Assembly: GCF_025420585.1 (NCBI RefSeq) | Contig: NZ_JAOEGB010000014.1 | Coordinates: 62,001 to 126,000, forward strand | Length of the DNA: 64,000 nt | Direction: 5' to 3' | Source of the DNA: Planotetraspora sp. A-T 1434 | GTDB taxonomy: Bacteria; Actinomycetota; Actinomycetes; Streptosporangiales; Streptosporangiaceae | Shown: piece after piece, positions 9,157-18,190 of the stretch | Numbering within the stretch: position 1 is the stretch's first letter | Layout of the letters: each line of letters begins with the position of its first letter | Notes under the pieces: generated by a model | Database searches by the model: none | Told to the model about the DNA's origin: nothing | The model's input: the letters and a program-made list of their open reading frames with translations, nothing else | Made by a program: the position numbers and the translations under genes

Positions 9157-10005
9157 CTAGCCGGCGACCCTGACGTAGTCGCGCGCTTCCGAGCTGCCGA
9201 GACGGTCGTTGCCGTTGAACTTCACGAGCCAGGTGCCGGAGCGGCGAGCGCGGACATCGGTCCGGAAGCCGCCGTCGGAGTCGGTCGTGATGGTGTCGAC
9301 ATTTCTCCAGCCGCCGTAGCCGTTCGAGCGGAAATAGACGTGAATGCGCTGTCGGCCGATGTAGTGGTTGGCGCCCCCGCGCGTGTGGAGCGTGCCGTCC
9401 AGGGTGAGGCGGTCGCCTTCGTGGGCCCGTCCCGGCGTCACCTGGAAGCCGGTGATACGGGTCGCCCGGTTGTCGTTGTGGGAGAAGTGCCACTTGACGA
9501 TGTGCAGGCCATGCTTGTGGCTCCACTGGTTCCAATAGTGCGAGTGGTTCCAGTAGCCGTCGTGGTCCCAGCCGTGGCCATTCCAGCCGTGGCCGTGCTG
9601 GTTCCACCCCGTGCCGTGGTCACCATAGTGGTCACCGTGGTGGTTCCCATGGCCGTTCTCGTCATGGCCCGATCCGTGGTCCGATCCGTGGTCCGATCCG
9701 TGGCCCCAGTGACCCCACTGGTGGTGGTCCCCGTGGCCGTCTCCATCTCCGTCTCCGTGAGAGTTGTCCCCGTCGTGGTGGTCGTTGTGGCCTTCCCCGC
9801 CGTGCTCACCGCGGCCGTCTCCGGTCTGGTGGTCTCCGGTGAACGGCGCGGGGCGGGAGCCGGTGTGCTCGGACTGGATCTCTGAGCTGATCGGGCCCTG
9901 CTCACGTCCGGGCGCCACGTCGGCGTACGCCGGAGCGGAGGCCGCCGCGAGAGCCAGGGCGCCGACGGCGACCGCCCCAATGGTGGTGACGATTTTCCGT
10001 GCCAT
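9157..10005 (-). CDS. Secreted His/Gly/Asp-rich protein with C-terminal beta domain
   Basis: 282 residues. A clear Sec signal peptide (MARKIV, hydrophobic core, cleavage near APAYA-D at about residue 28) is followed by a tract of roughly 120 residues carrying about thirty His, mixed with Gly, Asp, Asn and Trp (HGDHH, GSDHGSDHG, WNQHGHGWNGHG). The last ~100 residues resemble an Ig-like or carbohydrate-binding beta sandwich (ITGFQVTPG to YVRV). The His tract could bind Zn, Ni or Cu, which is inference. ATG 10005 has AAGGA-type ribosome sites just upstream. No metal transporter or regulator is adjacent. Secretion is well supported; function is unknown. Confidence 0.8.
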   Translation of the reverse strand: MARKIVTTIGAVAVGALALAAASAPAYADVAPGREQGPISSEIQSEHTGSRPAPFTGDHQTGDGRGEHGGEGHNDHHDGDNSHGDGDGDGHGDHHQWGHWGHGSDHGSDHGSGHDENGHGNHHGDHYGDHGTGWNQHGHGWNGHGWDHDGYWNHSHYWNQWSHKHGLHIVKWHFSHNDNRATRITGFQVTPGRAHEGDRLTLDGTLHTRGGANHYIGRQRIHVYFRSNGYGGWRNVDTITTDSDGGFRTDVRARRSGTWLVKFNGNDRLGSSEARDYVRVAG

Positions 10006-10157
10006 TTCCTTGCTTCCTTTCCCCAATGAAGCGCACCCGATCGGGTGTATGTGGACGCTAACCCGGAATTTCGGCGGACTATTGCCGCAAAAGGAGTCTG
10101 ATAAATCACATGTGTGGTCGGCCACATTGGGGCGCCTATTTACAGAAATGACGAAAG

Positions 10158-10196
10158 CCGCACAGCCGCCGGGTCTGTGGCCTCGCGGTTGTGCGG
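10158..10196. terminator. Hairpin after the MFS remnant
   Basis: CCGCACAGCCGC pairs with GCGGTTGTGCGG with one G-T mismatch and a 15-nt loop. It probably terminates the old minus-strand MFS gene whose stop is at 10213. Confidence 0.5.
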
Positions 10197-10212
10197 TATG
10201 TGTGTTGTGAAT

Positions 10213-10500
10213 TTATTGGCGGCGGAGGTGCCTTGCCCGGCGCGCGGGAATCAGGGCGGCGCTCAGCACGGCCACGATTCCTACCGCGCAATCGATGAGG
10301 AAGACCATCCGAAATCCGTCCATTGAAGGAATGATGATGCCTCGGAATGACTGGCTGGTGCCGGCCAGGATCGTTCCGGCCACGGCACTGGAGGTGGACG
10401 TGCCGATCGCCCGCATCAAGGAGTTCACCCCGTTGGCCGCCGAGGCCGCGGACGGCGGGACGGCCTTCATGATCAGGGCGGGCACGGACACGACGCGGGC
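10213..10500 (-). pseudogene. C-terminal remnant of an EmrB/QacA-type MFS drug exporter
   Basis: The frame reads ANGVNSLMRAIGTSTSSAVAG and then a last transmembrane helix ending in LIPARRARHL, typical of the C-terminal end of 14-helix DHA2 exporters. Only about 95 of ~480 residues remain and the upstream part is unrelated. A MarR gene lies upstream in the same orientation, the usual partner of such exporters, so this is probably a deleted MarR-MFS pair. Confidence 0.75.
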
Positions 10501-10794
10501 ATCCTCCCGGAGGACGGCTGGATGACACACGCCTGCCGCGACCTGCCACTTAGTATGTCTGACAGATTATCTGTATCTGAGAATCTCTGTCCTGCCGCGG
10601 TTTGTCAAATCGTGGTCGTGTGGGGTGATTGTCCGGTTGGGTGGGGGAATGGCAGCCAAGATCGACCCCGAGCTGTTCGAGCCGGCGCTGGTAAATCTCC
10701 TCAACCTGCGCACCAGGTTGGGGCCTGCCTGAGGACCCTTCGGCAGGCTCGCCTGGTGGTCTTCCTCCCCGGAGCGCTCCTATCCGCCGGCGCT

Positions 10795-11400
10795 CTATCG
10801 GCTCGCGGCGGAACGCCGGGGGCGGGGCATGGACGTGCCTCTGCCGGCATCGACCGATACGCCGACCTCCTCGGCCGCCTTACATGGGTTCGTCACCGGG
10901 TCGAGGCTGTCGGCATGGGAGGCCAGGCGCCGCAGCAGGTCGCGGAAGACGCCACGCTCGCACTCGTCGAGGGCGCTGAGCAGGTGGTCTTCGACGCATC
11001 GCAGCCGCTGCGTCAGCTCGACCAGTGTCTCCTGACCCTTCTCCGTGGCGACGATGCGCCTGGCGCGCCGGTCCGCCGGGTCTGGGCGTCGCTCGATCAG
11101 GCCCGCGTCTTCAAGGTCGTCGAGCAGATAGGTCATGACCGTACGGTCGATGCCGAGCCGCTGGGCGATCGCCAGCTGCGTCGCCGGCAGGGCGCGTGCG
11201 GCCGTGGTCAGGATCTGGTAACCCCGGGCGCCGCCGACCATGCCGTCGATCACATCGTTGGCCGTCTTGATGTACGAGCGGAACACCTTGCCCAGTGCCC
11301 AGCCCAGGTCGCCACTCAGCGCGCCGGCGCAGTCTTCCGTCGGGGCGCAGTCCTCCGCCGAGGTGCTGTCCGAGGCCGCGGATGGTGATGTGACCGTCAT
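10795..11400 (-). CDS. MarR-family transcriptional regulator
   Basis: 201 residues with a winged helix-turn-helix at about 55-125 (LAIAQRLGIDRTVMTYLLDDLEDAGLIERRPDPADRRAR), the MarR signature including the DRR wing. The first ~25 residues are acidic and low complexity, and the last ~30 look frayed. It likely controlled the exporter now reduced to a fragment at 10.2-10.5 kb. The ribosome site is poor (CAAGG directly against the ATG), so the start could be slightly internal. The 264 bp after it (10531-10794) hold no gene I can support. Confidence 0.85.
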   Translation of the reverse strand: MTVTSPSAASDSTSAEDCAPTEDCAGALSGDLGWALGKVFRSYIKTANDVIDGMVGGARGYQILTTAARALPATQLAIAQRLGIDRTVMTYLLDDLEDAGLIERRPDPADRRARRIVATEKGQETLVELTQRLRCVEDHLLSALDECERGVFRDLLRRLASHADSLDPVTNPCKAAEEVGVSVDAGRGTSMPRPRRSAASR

Positions 11401-11574
11401 CCTTGAATTCTATGGGCGGCGTCCCCCGAAATGCGCTTGTGGCAAGACGTTCTGTTCCATATAGCAATCGACTCGTTGGCCAGGGGACCGCGTGGTCGCC
11501 CCGGCGCCTGCCGGGCCGGCCGGCTGGTGGTGAGAGCGCAGTCGCGCGGCGCCGTGATCGGCGTCCCGACGCCG

Positions 11575-11612
11575 GTGTGGCCCGCGTCCTGAGGACGTGA
11601 CGCGGGCCACAC
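11575..11612. terminator. Terminator of the secreted protease-fold gene
   Basis: A perfect 14-bp stem, GTGTGGCCCGCGTC against GACGCGGGCCACAC, with a 10-nt loop. It lies 36 bp past the stop of the minus-strand gene. Confidence 0.8.
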
Positions 11613-11647
11613 GATCGATCGAGACGACGTCTCTCTCCGCTCGGAGG

Positions 11648-12907
11648 TCAGGCGATCGAGCCCGACCAGCGGTTCTTGGCCGCGTTGTAGACCTGATAGG
11701 TCTCCCCGTCGAAGTACGGCGAGACGCTGGTGTCGAAGCGCTTGTTCTTGTCGGTGTCGGAGACGCCGATGGTGACACCGTTCAGGTAGCCGAGACGGCG
11801 GCTGTTGCTGTAGTTGGCGACCCAGGCGGAGCCGAGGGCGCCCTCACCGGTGAAGGCCGACCTGACCGCGACGAGCTGCTCGGCCTTCAGGTCCTTGGAC
11901 CTGGCCGCGAAGGTCTTGCCGTACGACCACTTGAGGGTCTTGCCGGTGAAGGCGTGGTTGCCGTCCGGGTGGGAGCCGCTCGGGTAGCCGAAGACGTAGA
12001 CATACCTGCCGAGCTTCTGGTTGTAGGCCAGGCCTTGGCCGCCGACGTTGTTGCCCAGACGGCCGATGTCGTGGAACCTCAGGACGTAGTAGTGCGTGTG
12101 GCCCTGGTCGTCATCACCCTTCCAGTAACCCCAGCCATCGTGGTCGGAGTCGCCACGGACGTACGCGTCGTAGGTCGCCTTGTCGACTTCCTTGACCTTG
12201 ACGTAGTCCTTGAGCTGGTCCCACTTGTGCTCGTGGATGAGGTCCTCGACGTCCTTGAAACCGCCCGCGGGCAACTTGAGGCCGTTGTAGACGGTGACGA
12301 AGGCGTAGTCGCGGTCGCCGTCCTCGTAGACGCTGTAGTCGTAGTGAGTGAACGCCTGCTTGCCGACGTAGATGCCCCAGGGGGTCTTGCCCTGGTAGTA
12401 GCCGGGGACGAAGACCCAGTTCTTCAGGGTGGCCTTGTTCGACTCGGTGTCGTAGACGCAGTGGCCGGCGGTGGCCACCAGGTTGCGGTACCGCGCCTGA
12501 ACCGAGGTGGCCGAGCACCAGTGCGGCTGCCCGTCGGAGCCGAGGAAGAACACTTTGCCGGTGCTCCTGGGCAGGTTGACGTTCTTCGACCTGCCGGCTT
12601 TCTTCTCGTCGCCGACCGCCGGCACGAGTCCGGGCTTGCCGCTCGCCGCGGGGCCGCCCTTCGAGACGACCTGGGTGGTGACGGCCTTGGTCTCCACCTT
12701 GTACGGCGTGGCGTTGATCAGATTGGCCGAGTTCTCGGCGTACCAGAAGGTCACGATGTTCTTCGCGGCGACGGCGTCGCCGGCCAGGTTCGCGCTGGCG
12801 ACGTCGGGCTTGGGGTCGGGCGACGAAGCCTGAGCCGGAGCGGTGAGGCTTACGGCAAGAAGGCCGCCCGCCGCGACAATGCCACCGAATGCGACAGTGC
12901 GCTTCAA
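11648..12907 (-). CDS. Secreted trypsin-fold (V8-like) protein, catalytic Ser apparently lost
   Basis: 419 residues from a TTG start with GAGGAG 6 nt upstream. The signal peptide runs to about residue 27 (TAPAQA). The fold resembles S1/V8-like peptidases: CSATSV...TAGHC holds the disulfide and catalytic His (about residue 149), and DRDYAF supplies a plausible Asp. Where the family has GxSGGPW, this protein reads GALGSAW, putting Leu at the nucleophile position. The reading frame is intact and conserved-looking throughout, so this may be a pseudo-protease or a variant with a displaced serine. It ends with SPYFDGETYQVY and a basic tail. Extracellular location is secure; peptidase activity is doubtful. 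Confidence 0.75.
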   Translation of the reverse strand: MKRTVAFGGIVAAGGLLAVSLTAPAQASSPDPKPDVASANLAGDAVAAKNIVTFWYAENSANLINATPYKVETKAVTTQVVSKGGPAASGKPGLVPAVGDEKKAGRSKNVNLPRSTGKVFFLGSDGQPHWCSATSVQARYRNLVATAGHCVYDTESNKATLKNWVFVPGYYQGKTPWGIYVGKQAFTHYDYSVYEDGDRDYAFVTVYNGLKLPAGGFKDVEDLIHEHKWDQLKDYVKVKEVDKATYDAYVRGDSDHDGWGYWKGDDDQGHTHYYVLRFHDIGRLGNNVGGQGLAYNQKLGRYVYVFGYPSGSHPDGNHAFTGKTLKWSYGKTFAARSKDLKAEQLVAVRSAFTGEGALGSAWVANYSNSRRLGYLNGVTIGVSDTDKNKRFDTSVSPYFDGETYQVYNAAKNRWSGSIA

Positions 12908-13187
12908 GGGAGCTCCTCGTAAATGTCGTGGGACGCCACATAGGCCCCACAAGGTTCGTAAAGGGGACAACGTGAAGATACACCGAACATCTGCCGGACA
13001 GACGGTTCGCCGTGGCTTCGGGACGGGCGGCGCATGGCGACACCTTTCCGTTATTTTTGACTCACGGTCGGCCATTGGAGTCGGGGATTCGCATCAATGC
13101 AGCTGATAAGCCGTGCGGATGATTGACATGCGAGCCCGGCCAAGCGGCGTCGTGGCTTGCGGCAAGCCGCAGGATGAGGGCTTTGTC

Positions 13188-14474
13188 TCACCCGGTCGCC
13201 GGGGCGTCGTCCGCCGGAGTGGGCCGTCGTACCGGCGGGGCTTGTCGCACCACCACCATGTGGTGCGGGAAGCCGATGCGCAGCACGGCGGCGGCCGTGG
13301 CGGATGCGAGGACCACGACGGCGGCCAGGATCAACGCCTGGTGGTAGCCCTGGTGGAGCAGCGGGGTGACGGCCAGGGGACCGAGGATCTGGCCGACGGA
13401 GTAGCCGGCGGTCAGCAGCGCGACGGAGCGGGGGAACCGCAGGTGGGCGCCCGCGGCGAGGGCGAGGGTGCTGACGCCGATGAACGTCGCGCCGAACAGG
13501 ACCGCGGAAACCAGGGAGGCCGCCACGCCGTGGATCAAGGCCGGCAGGCTGATGCCGACCGCCTGGATGACGAGCGCGGCGAACAGCAGGCCGGGGCGGG
13601 ACCAGAGACGTCCGAGCCAGGCCCACAGCGCCGAGGACGGCACGGCCGCCAATCCGACCAGCACCCAAGCGCCGCTGCCGGCCCAGCCGGGGGAGCTCTG
13701 CTCGATCGCGGCGACCAGGAAGGTGCCGGCGACGATGTAACCGATCCCTTCCAGGGTGTAGGAGGCTAACAGGGCGGTGAACCAGCGGTGCGTGCGCGTC
13801 CTCGGGCCGCCGGCCGCGGACCTGCCGGATTCCGCGGGTGCCGTAGGCGGGGCTTCGGGGCGGAGGTTCCACGAGGCGGCGGTGAGAAGCGCGGCGAGTG
13901 CGGCCGAGCCCCACCAGGCGGCCCACCAGGCGGCCCACCAGGCGGCTCGCCAGTCGGCGACCGAGCGCAGCGCGAGGACGAGCAGGCCGGACAGCGCGAT
14001 GCCGGCGCCGACTCCGCCGAACGCCCAGCCGGGCAGGTGGGCGGGGTGCTCGCGCAGATGGCTGAGGAGGGAGCCGGCTGCGATGACGAAGATAAGGGCG
14101 CTGGTCACCCCGGCCAGCAGTCGCAGCGCGATCCACACGGCTGTGCTGTGGGTGGCGGGCATCGCGGCCAGGCTGCCGGTCAGCACGACCAGGCTGGTGC
14201 GGAGGAGGGCGGCTGAGCGGACCAGCGCGGGGGACAGGAAGCCGGCGAGTGCGCCGAGGAGGTACCCGACGTAGTTGGCCGTGGCCAGGTTCGCGCCGGT
14301 TGCCGCGGACAGCCCGGCCTGAGCCTGCATCAGGGGGAGGATCGGGGTGTAGACGAACCGGCCGACCCCCATGCCCGTCGCGAGTGCCGCGGCGGCCTGG
14401 GCAACGTGGCCCCAGGGTGAGTGAAGCGCGCCGCCTCCTCGGGCCGAGGAGGCGCGCAGGGGCCGTACGGTCAT
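13188..14474 (-). CDS. MFS transporter, YbfB/YjiJ-like
   Basis: 428 residues and about twelve hydrophobic helices, with the opening LATGMGVGRFVYTPILPLMQ that marks YbfB/YjiJ (MFS_4) carriers. The substrate is unknown. ATG 14474 has AAGGA 7 nt upstream. Around the middle of the protein a 12-bp unit repeated three times in the DNA (about 13911-13948) gives AAWWAAWWAAWW inside a helix, an odd local expansion. It is divergent from the LysR gene at 14815, which probably regulates it. Confidence 0.88.
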   Translation of the reverse strand: MTVRPLRASSARGGGALHSPWGHVAQAAAALATGMGVGRFVYTPILPLMQAQAGLSAATGANLATANYVGYLLGALAGFLSPALVRSAALLRTSLVVLTGSLAAMPATHSTAVWIALRLLAGVTSALIFVIAAGSLLSHLREHPAHLPGWAFGGVGAGIALSGLLVLALRSVADWRAAWWAAWWAAWWGSAALAALLTAASWNLRPEAPPTAPAESGRSAAGGPRTRTHRWFTALLASYTLEGIGYIVAGTFLVAAIEQSSPGWAGSGAWVLVGLAAVPSSALWAWLGRLWSRPGLLFAALVIQAVGISLPALIHGVAASLVSAVLFGATFIGVSTLALAAGAHLRFPRSVALLTAGYSVGQILGPLAVTPLLHQGYHQALILAAVVVLASATAAAVLRIGFPHHMVVVRQAPPVRRPTPADDAPATG

Positions 14475-14814
14475 GAGGGAGTCCTTGTTCGGTCGAGCGT
14501 GTTTCCGGGATGGGCGCTGGTGCCCTCGGGAACGGTGGTAATGATTTCGACCAGGAACTCGCGCATGGTCCTTTCTCCGCTCGGTTGGGCGTTCGGCGAC
14601 GACCGGAACGCCATTGGTAGTGGGGTTTGCGGTGGAATGACACACCGCCGTGGTCAGGCCGGACGGCGACCCTTGACCGTCGGTAGGAGGTCCGCAGGGC
14701 ACTGCGGTCATCTGCTGTCCGGCCTTCCCACCGCTCATCGTCTGCCCGCGGGCCAGGTGAACGCCACGACCGCCGTCCTCCCTGCTGTTAGGCGCAGCCT
14801 CCCAGCGACATAGC
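14475..14814. other. Divergent intergenic region, MFS/LysR
   Basis: 340 bp between divergent starts. It should contain both promoters and the LysR binding site, but I could not pick a convincing T-N11-A box or -10/-35 pair. No gene is seen. Confidence 0.5.
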
Positions 14815-15738
14815 ATGACGAGCGTGGAGCTGCGCCGGCTGCGGTACTTCGTCGCGGTGGCCGAGGAACTGAACTTCGGCCGCGCTGCCAAGCGCCTGCT
14901 GATCGCGAGCCCCTCGCTGTCCCAGCAGATCAAGGCACTCGAACGCGACCTCGGTGTGCGCCTGTTCGACCGCGACCGCCGCTCGGTGGCACTCACGCCG
15001 GCCGGCTCCGCCCTCCTCCCGCACATCCGCGCCCTGCTGGAACGCGCCGACGACCTCCGGCACCGCGCCCGTCGGCTGTCCGGGTCGGAACCGGTCCGGC
15101 TCGGTTACGTCAACTGGCTGCCGCCGGACCTGAACGCCCGCACCGCCACAGTGGCTGAGGTCCATGTCGACGCCTGGGTCGCGCCCTCGCACACGCAGGC
15201 CGCCAGGGTCGCCGACGGCGGCCTGGACCTCGCGGTGTGCTGGGTACGCACCGACGACCTCGAGCAGCACGGCCTGCGTGCCCGACTCATCGGTGCCGAC
15301 CGCCTCTACGCCGTGGCCACCGGCGATGACACCGGCGAGGTTCCCGCCCGGGACACCGTCGTTCTCCTCGACGACGACACCACTTCGTGGTCGTCCTGGA
15401 ACGCCTACGCCGAAGAACTGGCCCACGAGACCGGGGCCCATGCGGTACGCGTCTCCGACGGCGGCATCACCGGCCCCGCGTTGTTCGACCATGTCCGCCG
15501 CAGCGGCCGCCCGGTCATCAACTCGCCCAAGGGCCAGACCACTTCGCTCCCGCCGGACCTCGTCCAACGCCCCGTCATCACGCCGGAGCTCTACTGGACC
15601 TGGTCCCTGGTGTGGCGCCGCAGTGAAGTGCGCGCCGCAGTCCTCGCCGTTGTCGACGCCCTCTGCGACGACGACGGCGACCTCGCGATCCATGGTCCGG
15701 ACGCCTGGCTGCCCAAGGGCGACCCGCACCGGCGTTAG
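14815..15738 (+). CDS. LysR-family transcriptional regulator
   Basis: 307 residues. The N-terminal winged HTH (VELRRLRYFVAVAEELNFGR, then SPSLSQQIKALERDLGVRLF) is the textbook LysR signature. The C-terminal effector domain (about 90-290) is periplasmic-binding-like and unusually short in its first half. It is divergent from the MFS transporter, so it probably controls that gene in response to its substrate. The ligand is not predictable. Confidence 0.92.
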   Translation: MTSVELRRLRYFVAVAEELNFGRAAKRLLIASPSLSQQIKALERDLGVRLFDRDRRSVALTPAGSALLPHIRALLERADDLRHRARRLSGSEPVRLGYVNWLPPDLNARTATVAEVHVDAWVAPSHTQAARVADGGLDLAVCWVRTDDLEQHGLRARLIGADRLYAVATGDDTGEVPARDTVVLLDDDTTSWSSWNAYAEELAHETGAHAVRVSDGGITGPALFDHVRRSGRPVINSPKGQTTSLPPDLVQRPVITPELYWTWSLVWRRSEVRAAVLAVVDALCDDDGDLAIHGPDAWLPKGDPHRR

Positions 15739-15897
15739 CCAGCAACACTGCCGCGCCGACCGTCCCCGGTGGAGGCGCCACCGCGCTGACCTGTGCTAGG
15801 AGCCTGCGCCTACCAGCTATGAGGATGCCGGTCCTGAACCGGTCCCTGTTGGCCTTTGACTCTTCCCCGGCGGCCGCCTACGGTCACATACAAGTAG

Positions 15898-15929
15898 TCG
15901 ACCGGTCGGCTAAATGATCAGCCGGTCGA
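15898..15929. promoter_or_regulatory. Palindromic operator upstream of an SDR gene
   Basis: TCGACCGGTCGGCT and AGCCGGTCGA flank an 8-nt spacer; the left half itself contains the perfect palindrome CGACCGGTCG. It lies 30-60 bp before the SDR start. The shape is typical of TetR-family operators, but no TetR gene is adjacent. Confidence 0.6.
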
Positions 15930-15959
15930 GATCCTCCATCCCTGCCGGAGAAGGTCATC

Positions 15960-16673
15960 ATGAGCACTCACCACCAGAAGGTCGCCCTCATCACCGGTGC
16001 CTCGCAGGGCATCGGCGCCGGCCTCGTCGACGCCTACCGCAAGCTCGGCTACGCCGTCGTCGCCACCTCACGTACCATCGCCCCCTCCGACGACCCGGGC
16101 ATCCTCACCGTCCAGGGCGACATCGCCGACCCTGCCACCGCCGAACGCGTCATCGCCGCCGGCGTCGAGCGGTTCGGCCGTATCGACACCCTGGTCAACA
16201 ACGCGGGCATCTTCGTGGCCAAGCCGTTCACGGACTACACCCTCGACGACTACGCCGCCGTGATCGGAGTGAACCTCTCTGGCTTCTTCCGCATCACCCA
16301 GCTCGCCATCGAGCACATGCTCGCCCAGGGCGGCGGCCACGTCGTCAGCGTCACCACCAGCCTGGTCGACAACCCCGACTCCCGAGTTCCGTCCGTGCTG
16401 GCCTCGTTGACCAAGGGCGGCCTGCAGTCGGCCACGAAGTCCCTCGCCATCGAATACGCCACGCGCGGCATCCGGGTCAACGCCGTCTCCCCAGGTATCA
16501 TCAAGACGCCCATGCACCCCGAGGAGACCCACCAGTTCCTCAGCGGCCTGCACCCGGTCGGCGGCCTCGGTGAAGTGAGCGACATCGCCGACGCGGTGAT
16601 CTATCTGGAGAACGCCTCGTTCGTCACCGGCGAGATCCTCCACGTCGACGGCGGCCAGAACGCCGGCCACTGA
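15960..16673 (+). CDS. SDR-family oxidoreductase, active-site Tyr replaced
   Basis: 237 residues, classical SDR size. TGASQGIG (about residues 13-20) binds the dinucleotide, NNAG is present, and the C-terminal VTGEILHVDGGQNAGH closes the fold. The catalytic YxxxK reads ASLTK (in VLASLTKGGL), so Ala sits where Tyr is expected; the Ser (VSVTTS) and Lys remain. I recall a widespread SDR subgroup with this ASLTK pattern, so it may be a genuine subfamily with altered chemistry. GAGAAGG precedes the ATG. The following SnoaL-like gene may be co-transcribed. Confidence 0.85.
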   Translation: MSTHHQKVALITGASQGIGAGLVDAYRKLGYAVVATSRTIAPSDDPGILTVQGDIADPATAERVIAAGVERFGRIDTLVNNAGIFVAKPFTDYTLDDYAAVIGVNLSGFFRITQLAIEHMLAQGGGHVVSVTTSLVDNPDSRVPSVLASLTKGGLQSATKSLAIEYATRGIRVNAVSPGIIKTPMHPEETHQFLSGLHPVGGLGEVSDIADAVIYLENASFVTGEILHVDGGQNAGH

Positions 16674-16864
16674 CCCGCAGGCCATCGCTCGCGACGCGAT
16701 ACCGGGCGGCTTCCGGGCCGAGCAGCACGGGGCAAGGCCGGCTGTGGCACCGATGTGGCGCCGGCACCCGCCGCAGGACACATCGAAGAGCCGGCCTCCC
16801 GCTCACCGTGGCTCACCGGACCCAGCAGTCGTAAGCCCTCGATCCCATGAGCAGGAGAACCCTG

Positions 16865-17236
16865 ATGAACAGCAACGCAGACAGGGAAGCGATCCTCCGA
16901 AGCGTCCTCGACCGGTGGAAGGACGGCATCGACCGCCACGAACCGCAGCAGGTCGCAGCCCAGTTCACCGAGGACGCGATCTTCCAGGGACTGCGCCCCT
17001 ACAGCGTCGGCAGGCCGGGCATCGCCGCCTACTACGACTCCCAGCCACTCGGGCTGACGGCCGCGTACCGCATCCTGGAGACCAGAGCCCCCGCCGACGA
17101 CCTCGTGCTCGGTTACCTGGCCGTCGACTTCTCGTTCACCGACCGTCCCACCATCAGCGTCTACCTCAGCGTTCTGGTGAAGCGGACGGAGGAGGGCTGG
17201 TACATCAGCCACTACCAGGTCTCCCGCCTCGACTAG
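16865..17236 (+). CDS. SnoaL-like / SgcJ-type small protein
   Basis: 123 residues from ATG 16865, chosen over the in-frame ATG 16847 because AGGAGA lies about 7 nt before it. The cone-shaped SnoaL/NTF2 pattern is visible: an N-terminal helix (AILRSVLDRWKDGIDRHE), FTEDAIFQGLRPY, GRPGIAAYYDS, and a final strand GWYISHYQVSR. Relatives are annotated as SgcJ/EcaC or nuclear-transport-factor-like proteins. No catalytic residue can be assigned. It lies 190 bp behind the SDR gene on the same strand. Confidence 0.75.
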   Translation: MNSNADREAILRSVLDRWKDGIDRHEPQQVAAQFTEDAIFQGLRPYSVGRPGIAAYYDSQPLGLTAAYRILETRAPADDLVLGYLAVDFSFTDRPTISVYLSVLVKRTEEGWYISHYQVSRLD

Positions 17237-17438
17237 TTCACCCGCGGATTCCTACCTCTGTCGCGCTCGATCGTGAGGATGAGCATGTCGTCCAGGTCGA
17301 CGTGGATCAGGCCGGCGTCGGCGGCGTTCGGTGTGCAGCAGCCGGGCCAGGAACAGTACGGTCTCACGAACGTCGAGGTCATCGTCGCCGTCAACGGCTC
17401 AATGTGTCGGCCGTGGCTGTCCTCCAGGTCAGGCGGAT

Positions 17439-18112
17439 TCAGCGCGTCGACTGGACGAGGTTGCCCTCGTAGGCCGCGATGACGAGATGCGCGCGATCTC
17501 GTGCCTGGCGTTTGCTCAGCAGGTTGCCGATATGTGTCTTGACGGTCTTAATCGAGATCGTGGGTCTCGCCGCGATTTCGTCGTTTGAGAGCCCGTGACC
17601 GACCAAGGTGAGGACCTCGGTCTCCCGTACGGTGAGAGCGTCCAGGCCCGCCGGCTTCGCGCCTGTGGGCTGGGCGATGTAGACCTCGATAAGGCGTGTA
17701 AGGACTTTCGGGGCAAACAATGATTCGCCTTGATGAGTTCGGCGGATCGCATCAAGGAGTTTATCGGGGTGAGAATCCTTGAGGAGGAAGCCACTGGCGC
17801 CGGCTTGGAGTGCAGCGCGGACATACTCGTCAAGCTCGAACATCGTGAGAACGATGACCTTCACGGTTCAATGCCTGCGTTGGTCATGATGCGGCGGGTG
17901 GCTGCGATTCCATCAGTACCCGGCATTCGAATGTCCATGAGCACGATGTCAGGATGCAGCTCAGCGCTGAGTCTGACGACCTCATCGCCTGTGCCCGCCT
18001 CGCTGACCACCGTCATGTCATGATTGGCGTTGATTACAGCGGCGAGGCTGTGGCGCAGCAACGGCTGGTCATCGGCGATGACGACGCGAATTCGGGTTCC
18101 GCGCTCATTCAT
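17439..18112 (-). pseudogene. NarL/LuxR-type response regulator, broken by a frameshift
   Basis: Two overlapping frames together make one response regulator. The first (18112-17861) has the acidic pocket (ADDQ) and phospho-acceptor Asp at residue 60 (DIVLMDIRMPG). The second (17864-17439) continues KVIVLTMFELDEYV with the conserved LLKD lysine and a C-terminal LuxR helix-turn-helix (LTVRETEVLTLVGHGLSNDEIA). A one-base shift near 17862 joins them. Either the gene is dead, or the base is a sequencing error. Its kinase is reduced to a C-terminal scrap upstream, which favours decay. Confidence 0.8.
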
Positions 18113-18190
18113 GACATTCGGGCCTCAGGATACGAGCAGTCACGCGAAACCCGTTCTCGACGTGCTCGGCTTGAAAGGTCCCGCCGATCG
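18105..18190 (-). pseudogene. C-terminal scrap of a sensor histidine kinase
   Basis: The frame reading GGTFQAEHVENGFRVTAR and ending 8 nt past the response-regulator start matches the last strand of HATPase domains of NarL-type kinases. Upstream of it the frame is closed by a stop, so only about 27 codons survive. Confidence 0.6.
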
